From Macrostomum hystrix (lineage: Eukaryota > Platyhelminthes > Macrostomidae), in assembly GCA_950097015.1 (NCBI GenBank), contig CATNEN010000005.1, forward strand, positions 3,959,501 through 4,023,500: a DNA stretch of 64,000 nt. Direction: 5' to 3'. The translations under genes were made by a program, and so were the position numbers. This document shows positions 55,901 through 63,909 of the stretch, in pieces (position 1 is the stretch's first letter; every line of letters begins with the position of its first letter). A model generated the notes under the pieces. It made no database searches, was not told where the DNA came from, and saw nothing but the letters and a program-made list of their open reading frames with translations.

Positions 55901-58900
55901 GGACTCATCGTCATCTTGGAAGTCCTCTTCGTAGGCTGAAATGTCAAATTTAGTTGCAAAAAAGTCAACTGACTGCTGCTGCGGCTGCTGCTGCTGACAT
56001 TGATTGACTAAAGACAATTGATGATTAGAACTCTGACTAGAATGAAATACAGCAGCTTGTTGAACAAGTTGTCCAACTAGAGCAATCTTCTGACAGGGTA
56101 ACATTCAGTGCTTGCGGCTGTGTTTGAAAACGTGTGTGTCTTTATCCATGAATGAAAATAAATTGAAGATTTCAGATCGATTTGTCCGGAAGAAACGTCT
56201 CATTAGTATGGAAGAAGAAAGATGGCTTGAAAATCGCAGCGAAAATAGACGCCAAATCTATTCTGATTGGTTGAGGACGTTTCGGCTAAAAATGCTCAAT
56301 CATTTGCCGATTGGTTAAAAGCGCATTGGCTTATCGAAGAATTGAGCTATCGCACAGTTTGGTTATGTAAACATAAGCAGTAAAAGTTAACATAATCATC
56401 GATATGTAAAAAGACATTTCTATGATATAAAAAATAGTGGCGTCATTCGGTGCTTTCTATCGCGTTTGCGTCCGGCGTCAAGGTCCCCGAGCTCGATTCC
56501 GCGGCGAGGCCACATTCATTTGGGGCGCAGCCGCGGAGAGAAGGCTCGGTGGCTTGTCGTGTAATTTATGCGCAAAAAATGCAAGCCTTCAAAGGTGCAG
56601 TGAGAGTGTACAGAGCCTGACCATGAGAAAGCCAGGACAGATGTACCCAACAATGGGTGTGTGTGCTCAGGAGTCGGTAGAATGTCGCTGGCTGAAGGTC
56701 AATACAGCATTGTGAAACAACATTATTTGCTGTTGTCACATAGCTGTTTTATAAAATAGCAAAAGTAATACAGGATAAGAATATATACGAAGAAATTAAT
56801 TGAAAGTACAGAAAGGTCACAACTAATAGGTCAGTAGCAAGAAAACTACGAGGGTGTTGCAAAAGTTTCCGGACTAATGCTAATCCTGGTGACAATTCGT
56901 GTTTGATTTGGCTGAAAATTGATGTCTATGGTATTCAGCCGTAGAAAATACTTTTCCTAAAATTTTATGCAGCTTAGTCAACCACAGCATACATGAGGGC
57001 CAAAATAGGTTGCAACCCTATGAAGCTGTTGACACAATTTTCACAAACCAAAAGTGAGCGAAAATGAGTCGACCGAAGAATCCATCGGAGTTCGGGTCTA
57101 AGAAAGCCAGCTTCCAACGACTGCTGAACCACCCAGCCTACAGTCCCGATCTCGCCGTCGCCGATTTCCACCTCTTTGGCCCAATGAACATGCCAATGCG
57201 GGGCGAGATCTTCACAATGCGCGAGGAGGTCATCGAAGCAGCCAACAAGTCTCTACGTCAGTTCGATGCCAGCTTCTGGGAGTCTGGCTTCGACAAGCTG
57301 ATTGAGCGCTACTGAAAATGCATCTCGGTAAATGGCGAATACGTGGAGCGAGCCAGCAATCAACCTGTGGACGCATCCGGCGATAGAAGCGACAGTGACA
57401 GTGATTGGTAGCTGTAACTCGGAACTCGTATTTCATGACTATAATAATCTAGTGTACAATCGCTTATTACTTTGGACCATCAACTCCAAACTTTCTGAAA
57501 CTTTATAATATTATAAAATACAGTTGCCTGTTCGTCTGTTTAAATTTTTTGCTGAATCAGGCTAAAATTATCACCATGACGAGCATTAGTCCGGAAACTT
57601 TTGCAACACCCCTCGTGGATGTATATTTATTAAGAACATTTTCGAGGAATTCGGTGCTTTCACTACCAAGAAAATAAATAGCGACTCAAAAGGTAAGGGG
57701 AGGCCTGAGATTGAGTACAAGTACCTGATGCCTGCCTGCTACGGCTCATGGCAGAGGAGGCTCTACCAACGCCGTCACCGACTTCAACAACTGCTGAAGC
57801 TGTGGAAGCCGACATTGGCCTCTTAGAAGCCTTTGAAGATTTCGAAGTCAAGCTTCGACTGCGGCGACTAGCTGGACGCGAGTTTGTTGTCGAAGCCGCA
57901 GAGGCTAGGAAAATTAATCCGTATCGTCGATAGAAATGCAATATACGTTTCTCTAAATTAATGTACTAAATGCTAGCAGTAGAAAGACTATCCAATTTTA
58001 CCCATTGGGGAAAGACCGAATGGTATTTCAAATACCCACTGCTTACATCACGATAGCTCCCAAAACAAATGTCAGATTTTCGTAAAAGTCAACCTTATGG
58101 ATCAAAATATTTATTGATATTCTTCCCGTACCGACTGCCACGAACGCAGCATCGACCAGTTCATTTTCCGTCCAACCTATCGACCTGTGAATTTGCTTGG
58201 CTTCGATTATATCGTGTGAGAAAACCATTGGAAGCACCATATCAGGGCCCTTTCAAGGTCATCCAATCCACATCCGCCCCGCCGACACAATGACCCTGGA
58301 GATCAAGGGCAAACCTCAAGTAGTCTTGATAGAACGCATCAAACCGGCGCGTCTGCCGGATTCTGCACCTTGGACACGCTCAATAGCTGCCAATTCAAAC
58401 CCTGTGGTCAGCCCAGTTTTGCAAGTACAACAGCGCCCCGTAAAAAGCGTCCGTTTTAATGACAATGCAACTGTTCTTACTCGTTGAGGGGGGAGTACTT
58501 GTAGCGTCTCAAATGAACTTAGTTATTTGAGACTTAGTTACGACTCCAACTTTCTTTTATTTCCATAAACAACCCCACTTATTCCACCAAGCAATACTAA
58601 CCTTCCCTTTTTCCCATAGATTTTCTGTACTCAGCTCAACCAAATAAAGCCGACCACGGGGGCTAAGGCTCCCATTCTTAACCCTGCTAACCGAAATACA
58701 AATTCATCGCCTTAGCTTAATCTGTTGTGGCTGAGAGCCACACGCCCTTTGCGATGAACTAACTTTCAAAGCTGTCAAACTTCAGCAAAGTCGAGATATC
58801 CAGCGATTCTAGTCGAAGACCCTAGTGACCCTAGAATCGTTGAATATCTCGACGATGCTGGTGCTTTGTTGTGCTTCTGTAAGTTGCTTCATCGGATCGA

Positions 58901-61900
58901 GCAGAAAATTGAAGCCCTAAATATGTATTTTCATGAAAATTAGTTCAATATTTTTGTTGTCCAGAACCCTAATTTGAGTACGAGTACATAGTATGCATTC
59001 GGAATTAATTTTTAATCGAACTATAGTAGTCTTCTAGGGAAGCAAAGAAAACGTGTTCGACACAAATTTACACTTTAAATTAGTGCGAGAATCGTTCCGG
59101 GACAAAAACTAACAAACACGCATGCACACACTGCACGCGTATACAAACATAGAGACAAATGCTCATCAGAAACCCATACACAAGGCCTATAGGACGAATC
59201 AAAGGAAGATTTATAATGCGACGCGTGAGACTGACAGACAGAAAAAGTACTCTCGCTTCAGTGGCTCAAGATAATTGCTGCGCATATTTCCAGATAATGA
59301 ACACACACCTGTTCTCATTTGAGCATTTGGTTTTCTATGATAAACAAAATATAGGAAAAATGCTTGACAAGAAAATCACTGCTGTAGATTGGATTGCATC
59401 AAAATTGTCTAGATAATTATTGTACTTTTACACGACTTTATCACTCCTGAATATATATCAATCCCGAATATTTATTAATCCTGAATATTTATCAATCTAA
59501 AATATTTATCAATACCGAATATTTATCAATCCTGAGCATTTATCAATCTCGAATATTCATCAATCCTGAATATTTATCAATCCTGAGCATTTATCAATCT
59601 CGAATATTCATAAATCCTGAATATTTATCAATCCTGAATATTTATCAATCTAAAATATTTATCAATACCGAATATTTATCAATCCTGAGCATTTATCAAT
59701 CTCGAATATTCATCAATCCTGAATATTTATCAATCCTGAGCATTTATCAATCTCGAATATTTATCAATCCCGAATATTTATTAATCCGGAATATTTATCA
59801 ATCCTAAATCTTTATAAATTCTGAAACTTTATCAAACCCAAATATTAATCAGTCCTGCATTTATAATTTTTTTTGTCGAAATCTGCTAAAAGCATTATAC
59901 GAATTTAGGAAAAAGACAAGTCTGACCGTGATTAAATACAAAATTAAATTTTTACTGAGTAGAATCAAATAACATACTTTATCGCATGAATCGGTGAAGC
60001 CATTATGTGTTTCTGTGAATCATTTTCAATTTAAGTGATTCGCTTTTTTGCGCAAGCTATTTTGAAACTACTCGTAAGCCGAGTAAAAAACACATATTCA
60101 GTCTAAATACCTGCTCTATTGCCATCTTTGCCACCGGATTCCGTAACAAAATCTGAGCTAAAGCTTTCATTATCATCGGCATCGGAATCTAACACCGAAA
60201 CCTCCGGTACAGATGGTTTCTGGTTGGCAATCGATTCTGTTTTATCCTGCCTAATATCGTTATCCGATGGTGTTCGATGTACTTTTTGCGCCGCAACATT
60301 GTCCGGAAGTACATTTATGTCGGAGCAATTTTGTGACGCCTCTTGGGAAGCAGTTCTGTCGATAGTTTTCTCCGACGCCAGATCCTCTTGTGCGGGGATC
60401 TCTGTTTTAGCTTCTGACGATTAAAAATTAATAGTTTTTTTACTTTTTTGAATGCACTATTGTTACCTATTGCATTGGAGGGTTAGTGGCAGAGTGGTTT
60501 AACCCCCTTGCATTTCGCACCAAGGTCCCTGAGCTCGATTCCGCGGCGAGGCCACATTCATTTGGGGCGTATTTGGCAAGATAAGGCTTGGGGGCTTGTG
60601 GTGCAATTTACGAACTCGAGGGCCAACCACCAAGGCCTGCGGCTTTCTGTAATAACCATCTTTATCAAACAAAACAATTATTAATAATTGATTGCACTGC
60701 ACCAATTGGGCCAGAAGAGCAGCCGACAGCACAGCCGCAGCTATTGCGCGGCGCATCTGAAGACTGCGTACGGCTGTTCAGTCCATGGACTGGGGAGACG
60801 CCACACCCACCCTCAATTACCCCAGCTAATGCAGGTACCAATTTAACAGCTGGGTGAAGTGAAGCAATGCAGAGTTAACTGTCTTTCTAAAGGACACAAA
60901 TTGTTCCGGTGGAGTCGGGAATCGAACCACCGACCTCCAAGTCGAGAGTCCGACGCTCTAACCACTGGGTTACAACCCACCATCTTATCAATGTTTCACA
61001 AAAAACTGTAAAACCCACATTAACAGTAGAACTACCAAGGGGGGGGGAATTTCCCCCCCTGACAATTTTTTTGCTGCACCCGAACGGAACAATGCAAGCA
61101 CACGAAACTCAAGAACACGGGCCAACTTTTTGTTGCGCATCTTCTGAAACAAGAATCAAGTCGCCAGCTCTTCAGACCGTCGAGATATTCAATGTTTCTG
61201 GCCGAAGGTCCGATTTTTCCCATAAGAGCTAGTGTATTTCATACACCCCTATTCACGAATTCGCACTGCGCCTCAGTGCGGCCTTGCCAGGCCTTCAAAA
61301 TTTATCAGCATGTCACTCGAGTGTGCCTGCATCATCTCCGTCTTCGGTGGTCACCTACCTTTATCTAGACAGACTGCTGGACCTTCAAGAGATACAACAG
61401 GTGGAACTAGGCCACTATGGACACCCTGACGTGAATTTCTCAAATTTCAATGCTCAAGCCAAAATATTAGGCGCAGCTCAACCACAGGACACCATCGCCT
61501 AGTCTGTCAACCAATCAGTCACCACCCAACGCCGTTAGCATTCGGGCGCTGCCAAAAAAAATCCCCCCCTTGGTATAAAAACGGGCGGCAAAATGGCTTG
61601 GTAGTCCTACTGTTAAAGGGTTAGCTACAACTTAACAGCATCAATTGATTAGTGTTGTTAAAGTTATATTGTCCTGTTGTACTCTAAAACAATTACCGAA
61701 ACCATTTATCACCTGTTTTTGGCCTCCTTCGTCCCACCGGTTGCGAGCCAGTCTTCTCCTTCTTGCTGCGACCGTCTTTCATCTGCTCCTCAACTTGACA
61801 CCTGAAGGTTTATTTAGAATTGCCCAAGTTAAAACCGGATTCTCTGTCTTAAATATCCACATACTTTTTTAGCAATAGAAAGATCACGGCTATTCCAAAT

Positions 61901-63909
61901 GCCCACATTTTTGCTTTTCCTGCATTTTAATTTTACAAAATACTCAACCAATCGCTATGAAAATGCTGAACACTGTCTAAAAGTTTCCGCTCTATCCGAT
62001 GAAACAGTTTATAGAAGCACGAAACAGCGGCATCGTCGAGATATTCAACGATTCTCGTCGTGGTCGATTCTCGTCGTTGTCTTTCTACTGGAAAGCTACT
62101 ACTTTTAGTAGTGCAAATGTAAAATCTAATAAAAGAGGAACCAGTATCCACAGCCGATTAAGAGGGGTCGGTGGCAGAGCGGTTGACGCGTTTGTCTCTC
62201 GCACCACGATCCCTAAGTTCGATTCCGCGGCGAGGCCACATTCATTTGGGGCGCAGCCGCGGAGAGAAGGCTTGGGAGCTTGTCGTGCAATTTACGCCCT
62301 TGAGGGCCAACCTCAAAGGCACAGTTAAATGTACACTGCCTGACGATGAGAAAGTCAGGGCAGATGTACACACCTGTGTGAGCGTAGGCCTGCGTACAGT
62401 ATCTGTGTGCGTGTGAGCTCAGGAGTCAGCGAAATGGGCAGAATTGCCTTCTCGCTGTCTGCGGGTCTAGTGTCACCAAATGATGTGCCATTGCCCGCAG
62501 CCCTCCTGCAATCAATATTATTATTATTATCCATAGCCGACCTGTAGCACGGTGCAGCCTCCGAGACGCTGACGAAACCGAAATGGCCAGTCTTGGAGCC
62601 GAGACGGACGCCCGTGCGGTGCTTGTACTCGCAGCAGGCGCTGACTCGCGAGTCCATAACGCCATCGATGTATAACGACAGGGAGAACGGGTAGCCGCGG
62701 TGCCGTCTGCTGACGAAGGTGAAATCCTCTGGAAGCAGGGGAAAATTTAAACAATTGGGGATTTAAAGAAGAAGATCAAGCAATTGGGATTCTAGATATT
62801 TAGAGATTTAAACAACCGATAAGTGTAAGAATTAGAGAACGAGAAAGGTGAGGGAATTGGATAACTGGAAGGTGTGAGGATGGTAGAACGGAAAGGTGTG
62901 ACTAACGGACAGAATTGACTCCTCACTGACTTCAGTCAGTCAAGCTAATACTGAAATGCTCACGACTACTCTGTGAGTATTATTAAAATTTTGAGAGAAC
63001 TGAGAAATTTAGAAAATACCAAAGTAGAGCAGGACTCACCGCCCGGTTTCACAAGGCCGAAGAACACTCGTAGAGTGTTGCCACCCGAGTGCTGCTGCAT
63101 TACTGTGACCTCCTGGCCCTCCTGGCCCGGCCCGTCGTGCGGTATCTTCAACGCCGGTCCGTAGTAGTGCAGCGTGACCTTGCACAGGCTCTGATAGGAG
63201 GCCTGCTTGTCGAAGGCCGGCTCGGTGCGGTGGAGCTTCAGCCTACCGACTCGCCGTTTCCGCTCCTCGCCTCGATCGTCGGCTGCGTCGCTTTCGTCAT
63301 CCTCTCCTCGTGACTCGGCTCTGGGTCTGGCCGCCGATTTCGGTCGACCGCTGCGCGAGCGACCTTCTCGGAGTCGGCGTCCGGGAGATGACGAATTTTC
63401 GGCGCTCCTTCGACGTCGTCGTTGAGACGAGCCACCGCCGCCGGCACGGTGCGAGCTGAGATTCGAACCCCCTCCGCGACCACTTTCATTGCGGCGCATT
63501 GCCTCGAGGATGTTCGCGTACTCCTGCAGTGCGACACTATCAAGTGTAATCAGGTGCTTGGAGTCTATTTCTGAGTGCGGAAATTGACGTCGAAGTCGAC
63601 GACGTTGTACAGTGTCCGGATGCGGTGGAAGGCCGGATGGCTCCGGCTGCGGTTTGAAATTGGTTTACAGAGAGTCAAAAGCGAATTTGGATTGGTTTTT
63701 GTTGGTGTAAAAACTCTCCTGTATCAAATCGGATCAGCTATTGCGATTGGTCACCCAAATCTGTTCACCTCATTGTCTCCTTCAGCTTCTTCGGCATCGC
63801 CACCGATGCGATTTGGTCGCTGCTTTCTTCGGCGAATTCCGGACGACGTCCCAGCTCCGGGATCCAACAGCGGCATCAGGTCCTCGTCGCCACGTCGGCT
63901 TCGTTCGTT
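42573..63909 (-). CDS. DUF4590 (ERICH3-like) / PLAT x4 / leucine-rich-repeat protein, 26 exons, 5' end outside window
   Basis: Exons in transcript order: 63769-63909, 63040-63646, 62542-62728, 61713-61801, 60111-60413, 57725-57904, 55876-55935, 54278-54572, 53839-53972, 52656-52887, 52037-52170, 51594-51855, 50757-50890, 50622-50671, 50422-50521, 49811-49915, 48885-48968, 48384-48428, 48232-48288, 48057-48137, 47443-47736, 46728-46878, 46531-46633, 45772-46410, 43639-43962, 42573-42989. Together 5208 nt, 1735 codons plus TGA, one frame, all GT-AG. Approximate domains: DUF4590 195-312, PLAT1 553-665, PLAT2 678-787, PLAT3 803-918, charged coil 1120-1190, PLAT4 1193-1312, Ser/Thr/Ala linker to 1470, LRR 1490-1735. 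ERICH3 is a ciliary protein in vertebrates and PLAT repeats typify LOXHD1 of hair cells, so a ciliary or cytoskeletal role is a guess. Because most junctions share phase 1, phase alone does not prove a single transcript. Two neighbouring genes remain possible. Confidence 0.8.
43106..43430 (-). mobile_element. SINE family A copy in the last intron of the PLAT/LRR gene
   Basis: Starts within TTGGTGACACTAGACCCGCA and runs to the head (GCGGAATCGAGCTCAGGGAC). It lies 117 bp 5' of the final exon in transcript sense. Confidence 0.75.
44805..45033 (-). mobile_element. SINE family C copy
   Basis: Same body (CGTACGGCTGTTCAGTCCAT) and tRNA head (CTCTAACCACTCGGCTATA on the plus strand). It lies in the 1.8-kb intron before the LRR exons. 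Confidence 0.72.
45772..46878 (-). CDS. PLAT domain 4 and low-complexity linker (exons 46728-46878, 46531-46633, 45772-46410)
   Basis: YKLRFVTDSVENAGTHAAVS, ITLCGDLGETDVRTF, TDEFLISSPDLGAISKIRLW and a Trp/Phe-rich end (KFPGSTWFTRENNRYTL) form a full PLAT domain. Its exon boundaries differ from those of PLAT 1-3, so it probably has a separate history. The 213-codon last exon continues into a long Ala/Thr then Ser/Glu linker and ends VFDTKLTEEQ at a GTGAGA donor. Confidence 0.85.
46905..47308. repeat. 28-bp GGGGTTTTGGGG minisatellite in a PLAT-gene intron, about 14 copies
   Basis: Unit GGGGTTTTGGGGCAGGGGTT plus GTGAGGCA on the + strand, C-rich in the transcript. It lies between exons 47443-47736 and 46728-46878. 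Confidence 0.92.
47443..50671 (-). CDS. Run of small acidic exons ending in a charged coiled coil
   Basis: Exons 50622-50671, 50422-50521, 49811-49915, 48885-48968, 48384-48428, 48232-48288, 48057-48137 and 47443-47736. Products are short Glu/Asp/Ser/Lys segments such as QESEEEDEEVVNF, NEDEEGGDDFESD and RRGSFSSNSSFDNDSG. The last exon adds a 98-residue Glu/Arg/Lys/Gln segment (RKRDEEEAARKRDEEKAQRQ) predicted to be helical or coiled coil. From 49811 on, all six exons are multiples of three and phase 1-1. The acceptor of 49811-49915 has a poor pyrimidine tract and is the least certain. Confidence 0.75.
47822..48004. repeat. CCCACC-rich irregular repeat
   Basis: CACCCACCCCACGCCAATGA-like units, strongly diverged, in the intron before exon 48057-48137. 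A related stretch (CACCCACCCCACTCCAAGCA) lies at 50975-51058. Confidence 0.75.
48640..48805 (+). mobile_element. SINE family A, decayed 3' fragment
   Basis: CCCGTGTGTGCTCAGGAGTC and ACTGGCTGCGGTTCTG are weakly recognisable. Identification is tentative. Confidence 0.4.
49339..49660 (-). mobile_element. Two tandem SINE family C fragments
   Basis: Fragments at 49339-49490 and 49547-49660 each carry the CTGTTC(A/T)GTCCATGGACTG core. Neither has a complete tRNA head. Confidence 0.6.
50757..51855 (-). CDS. PLAT domain 3 (exons 51594-51855 and 50757-50890)
   Basis: YSITVKTGDRMGAKTDGRVT, NLFDRGQINKFKV and KELGDLKDAE, then STGWYVDTVTVEQQDGKRWV and HFDRWLQKSRQER in a third 134-nt exon. The donor of the latter is GTAATT, right before an in-frame stop. 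The intron between holds a SINE piece and an 18-bp minisatellite. Confidence 0.85.
51098..51280 (-). mobile_element. SINE family A, head half
   Basis: GTACATCTGCCCTGACTTTC to GCCGCGGAATCGAGCTC. The distal half is missing, and an 18-bp minisatellite begins where the head ends. Confidence 0.65.
51288..51562. repeat. 18-bp minisatellite (CAACCACCCCACGCCGAG), about 15 copies
   Basis: It sits directly after a truncated SINE head and 30 bp before the end of PLAT3 exon 51594-51855. Some units are CAAACACC variants. Confidence 0.9.
52037..52887 (-). CDS. PLAT domain 2 (exons 52656-52887 and 52037-52170)
   Basis: YKVTIRTSDQRSAGTDARVF, ELRNDRIDCFECGQTDEFSV and LGDIKAIE are followed by the 134-nt exon with SSWLPQSVTVAHGDKQWRF and RWIERNSSETL. 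It has the same exon plan as PLAT 1. A 0.4-kb SINE with a perfect 11-bp target duplication lies in the intron between the two exons. Confidence 0.88.
52204..52623 (+). mobile_element. tRNA-derived SINE (family B) with perfect 11-bp target duplication
   Basis: A tRNA-like head at 52215 has A box TAGCTCAGTCAG and B box GGTTCGACTCC. A roughly 300-bp body and a (ATT)n tail follow. The element is flanked by TTCACCATTAG at 52204-52214 and 52613-52623. The perfect duplication shows a recent insertion by LINE machinery. It lies in the intron between the two PLAT2 exons, antisense to the gene. Confidence 0.85.
52937..53775. repeat. Joined 18-bp and 22-bp minisatellites sharing a GAACTGTTAGACA core
   Basis: The left half (to about 53276) has 18-bp units GACAGAGGGGAACTGTTA. 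The right half has 22-bp units with AGACAGAAAGAGAGGAACTG. Both keep the core, so one derived from the other by changing the spacer. It lies in the intron between PLAT1 and PLAT2. Confidence 0.92.
53839..54572 (-). CDS. PLAT domain 1 (exons 54278-54572 and 53839-53972)
   Basis: The first exon begins with a Ser-rich run, then YEVTVQTSDKLGSGTDGKVL, DLFERGNSDHFSVDAGKNLG and EITAVK, the classic PLAT/LH2 beta-sandwich pattern. The second exon (134 nt) gives SWLPESVTV, RWLFPAGRWIEKDSSDTL. PLAT domains bind proteins or membranes; those of LOXHD1 link membrane and cytoskeleton. Confidence 0.88.
54040..54230. repeat. 22-bp array of cAMP-response elements (7 perfect TGACGTCA)
   Basis: Unit CAATCGCAACATGACGTCAC plus TC. 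TGACGTCA starts at 54051, 54073, 54095, 54117, 54139, 54161 and 54205, with a TTACGTCA variant at 54183. The array lies in the 305-bp intron between the two PLAT1 exons. Confidence 0.93.
55526..55860 (+). mobile_element. SINE family A copy
   Basis: The A box (GTGGCAGAGAGG), the B box (GCTCGATTCCGCGG) and the shared body are recognisable, with an irregular ATT tail ending about 15 bp from the splice donor at 55875. Confidence 0.8.
55876..61801 (-). CDS. Acidic/Ser-rich linker exons between DUF4590 and PLAT1
   Basis: Exons 61713-61801 (starts CQVEEQMKDG, completing the PCYRC motif of ERICH3), 60111-60413 (acidic, 101 codons), 57725-57904 (Ser/Arg-rich) and 55876-55935 (acidic EDFQDDDESQKDDE). 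Each has clear acceptor and donor sites. The last three are multiples of three in length and phase 1-1, so any can be skipped without a frameshift. There is no recognised fold. They were found by following phase from both sides. Confidence 0.72.
56438..56697 (+). mobile_element. SINE family A copy, 3'-truncated
   Basis: GAGCTCGATTCCGCGGCGAG with the body to CTCAGGAGTCGG and no ATT tail. Confidence 0.7.
56849..57616 (+). mobile_element. mariner-type element, internally deleted, with terminal inverted repeats
   Basis: The left end CGAGGGTGTTGCAAAAGTTT (56850) and right end AAACTTTTGCAACACCCCTC are inverted over about 32 bp, with one extra C on the right. A TA precedes the left end. The 0.77-kb length leaves room only for the transposase C-terminus. 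Confidence 0.78.
57064..57411 (+). pseudogene. mariner transposase C-terminal remnant
   Basis: HPAYSPDLAVADFHLFGPMN contains the SPDL(A/S)P-DYHLF hallmark of mariner transposases, followed by FWESGFDKLIERY. A TGA then stands where the family has Trp, and similarity continues in frame (KCISVNGEYVE). The catalytic N-terminal two thirds are missing, so it cannot be active. Confidence 0.8.
58108..58499 (+). pseudogene. Ty3/gypsy retrotransposon, 3' end of pol (integrase C-terminus), frameshifted
   Basis: Two overlapping frames show the end of a gypsy integrase: WLRLYRVRKPLEAPYQGPFK in one, then TLEIKGKPQVVLIERIKPA in another, ending at TGA 58485-58487. At least one frameshift separates them. Everything upstream (protease, RT, RNase H, most of integrase) is absent. 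A purine run (GAGGGGGGAGTA) precedes the LTR. Confidence 0.78.
58500..58742 (+). repeat. 3' LTR of the gypsy fragment
   Basis: Starts TGTAGCGTCTC right after the polypurine tract, contains AATAAA near 58643, and ends GAGAGCCACA, giving TG...CA ends over 243 bp. MITE sequence resumes directly after it. Confidence 0.7.
59440..59868. repeat. 17-bp AT-rich minisatellite, about 25 copies
   Basis: Unit TGAATATTTATCAATCC with TAAAATATT and TGAGCATTT variants in a repeating order. It lies in an intron between linker exons of the PLAT/LRR gene. Confidence 0.9.
60478..60638 (+). mobile_element. SINE family A, 5' half
   Basis: A clear tRNA head (AGTGGCAGAGTGGTT, AGCTCGATTCCGCGG) and proximal body, ending abruptly beside a SINE family C copy. 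Confidence 0.72.
60676..60979 (-). mobile_element. tRNA-derived SINE (family C), near full length
   Basis: The minus-strand head has CCCAGTGGTTAGAGCGTCGG (A box) and GGTGGTTCGATTCCCGACTC (B box). The body contains CAGTCCATGGACTG and CAGCTGGGTGAAGTGAAGC on the plus strand. The AT-rich tail is at 60676-60695. Confidence 0.78.
61020..61616. mobile_element. piggyBac-like MITE, family 1 (TTAA target, TIRs)
   Basis: TTAA (61020) is followed by CAGTAGAACTACCAAG. The element ends in CTTGGTAGTCCTACTG and TTAA (61616). The inverted repeats match at 15 of 16 positions. TTAA duplication with a CAGTAG/CACTAG terminus is typical of piggyBac relatives. The 589-bp interior has no intact transposase. Confidence 0.78.
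61862..62115. mobile_element. piggyBac-like MITE, family 2, partial
   Basis: TTTAGCAATAGAAAGATCAC, then CCAAATGCCCACA, CTATCCGATGAAACAG and TCGAGATATTCAACGATTCT. It is truncated at the right. Confidence 0.55.
62146..62540 (+). mobile_element. tRNA-derived SINE (family A), full length, inserted at a splice donor
   Basis: Head GGTGGCAGAGCGGTT (A box) and AAGTTCGATTCCG (B box). The body contains GACGATGAGAAAGTCAGGGC and GCAGCCCTCCTGCAA, with an ATT tail. The flanking duplications ATCCACAGCCGA (62146-62157) and ATCCATAGCCGA (62529-62540) differ at one base. The right copy overlaps the T of the GT donor of the DUF4590 exon ending at 62542. Confidence 0.88.
62542..63909 (-). CDS. DUF4590 module exons (ERICH3-like N-terminal part)
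   Basis: Exons 63769-63909, 63040-63646 and 62542-62728. The first two give Arg/Ser/Asp-rich sequence. The domain then starts near KVTLHYYGPALKI and runs through QHSGGNTLRVFFGLVKPG, FVSRRHRGYPFSLSLYIDG, CCEYKHRTGVRLG and HFGFVSVSEAAPCYR. The Cys-Cys-Glu-Tyr-Lys-His and Pro-Cys-Tyr motifs are hallmarks of ERICH3 DUF4590. The donor after PCYR is the weak GTCGGC, and a SINE target duplication overlaps it. The exon upstream of 63909 is outside the window. Confidence 0.85.

Larger units (their letters stand above)
57977..58975. mobile_element. piggyBac-like MITE, family 2, interrupted by a gypsy fragment
   Basis: The left part (57977-about 58108) starts CAGTAGAAAGACTATCC. The right part resumes at CGCCCTTTGCGATGAACTAA (58743) exactly where the 15-kb copy would continue. 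Between them lies the retrotransposon 3' end. Confidence 0.65.

Noticed and set aside
57661-57730. Lysine/Glu stretch and ATG frame on the plus strand at 57748-57933
   Set aside because: It is the antisense shadow of the Ser/Arg-rich linker exon 57725-57904 on the minus strand, which has matching splice sites and phase.
61032-61223. Short Cys-containing frame in the family 1 MITE, also seen at 12361-12807
   Set aside because: Similar frames occur in both copies because the DNA is homologous. There is no recognisable transposase motif and the frame is disrupted between copies.
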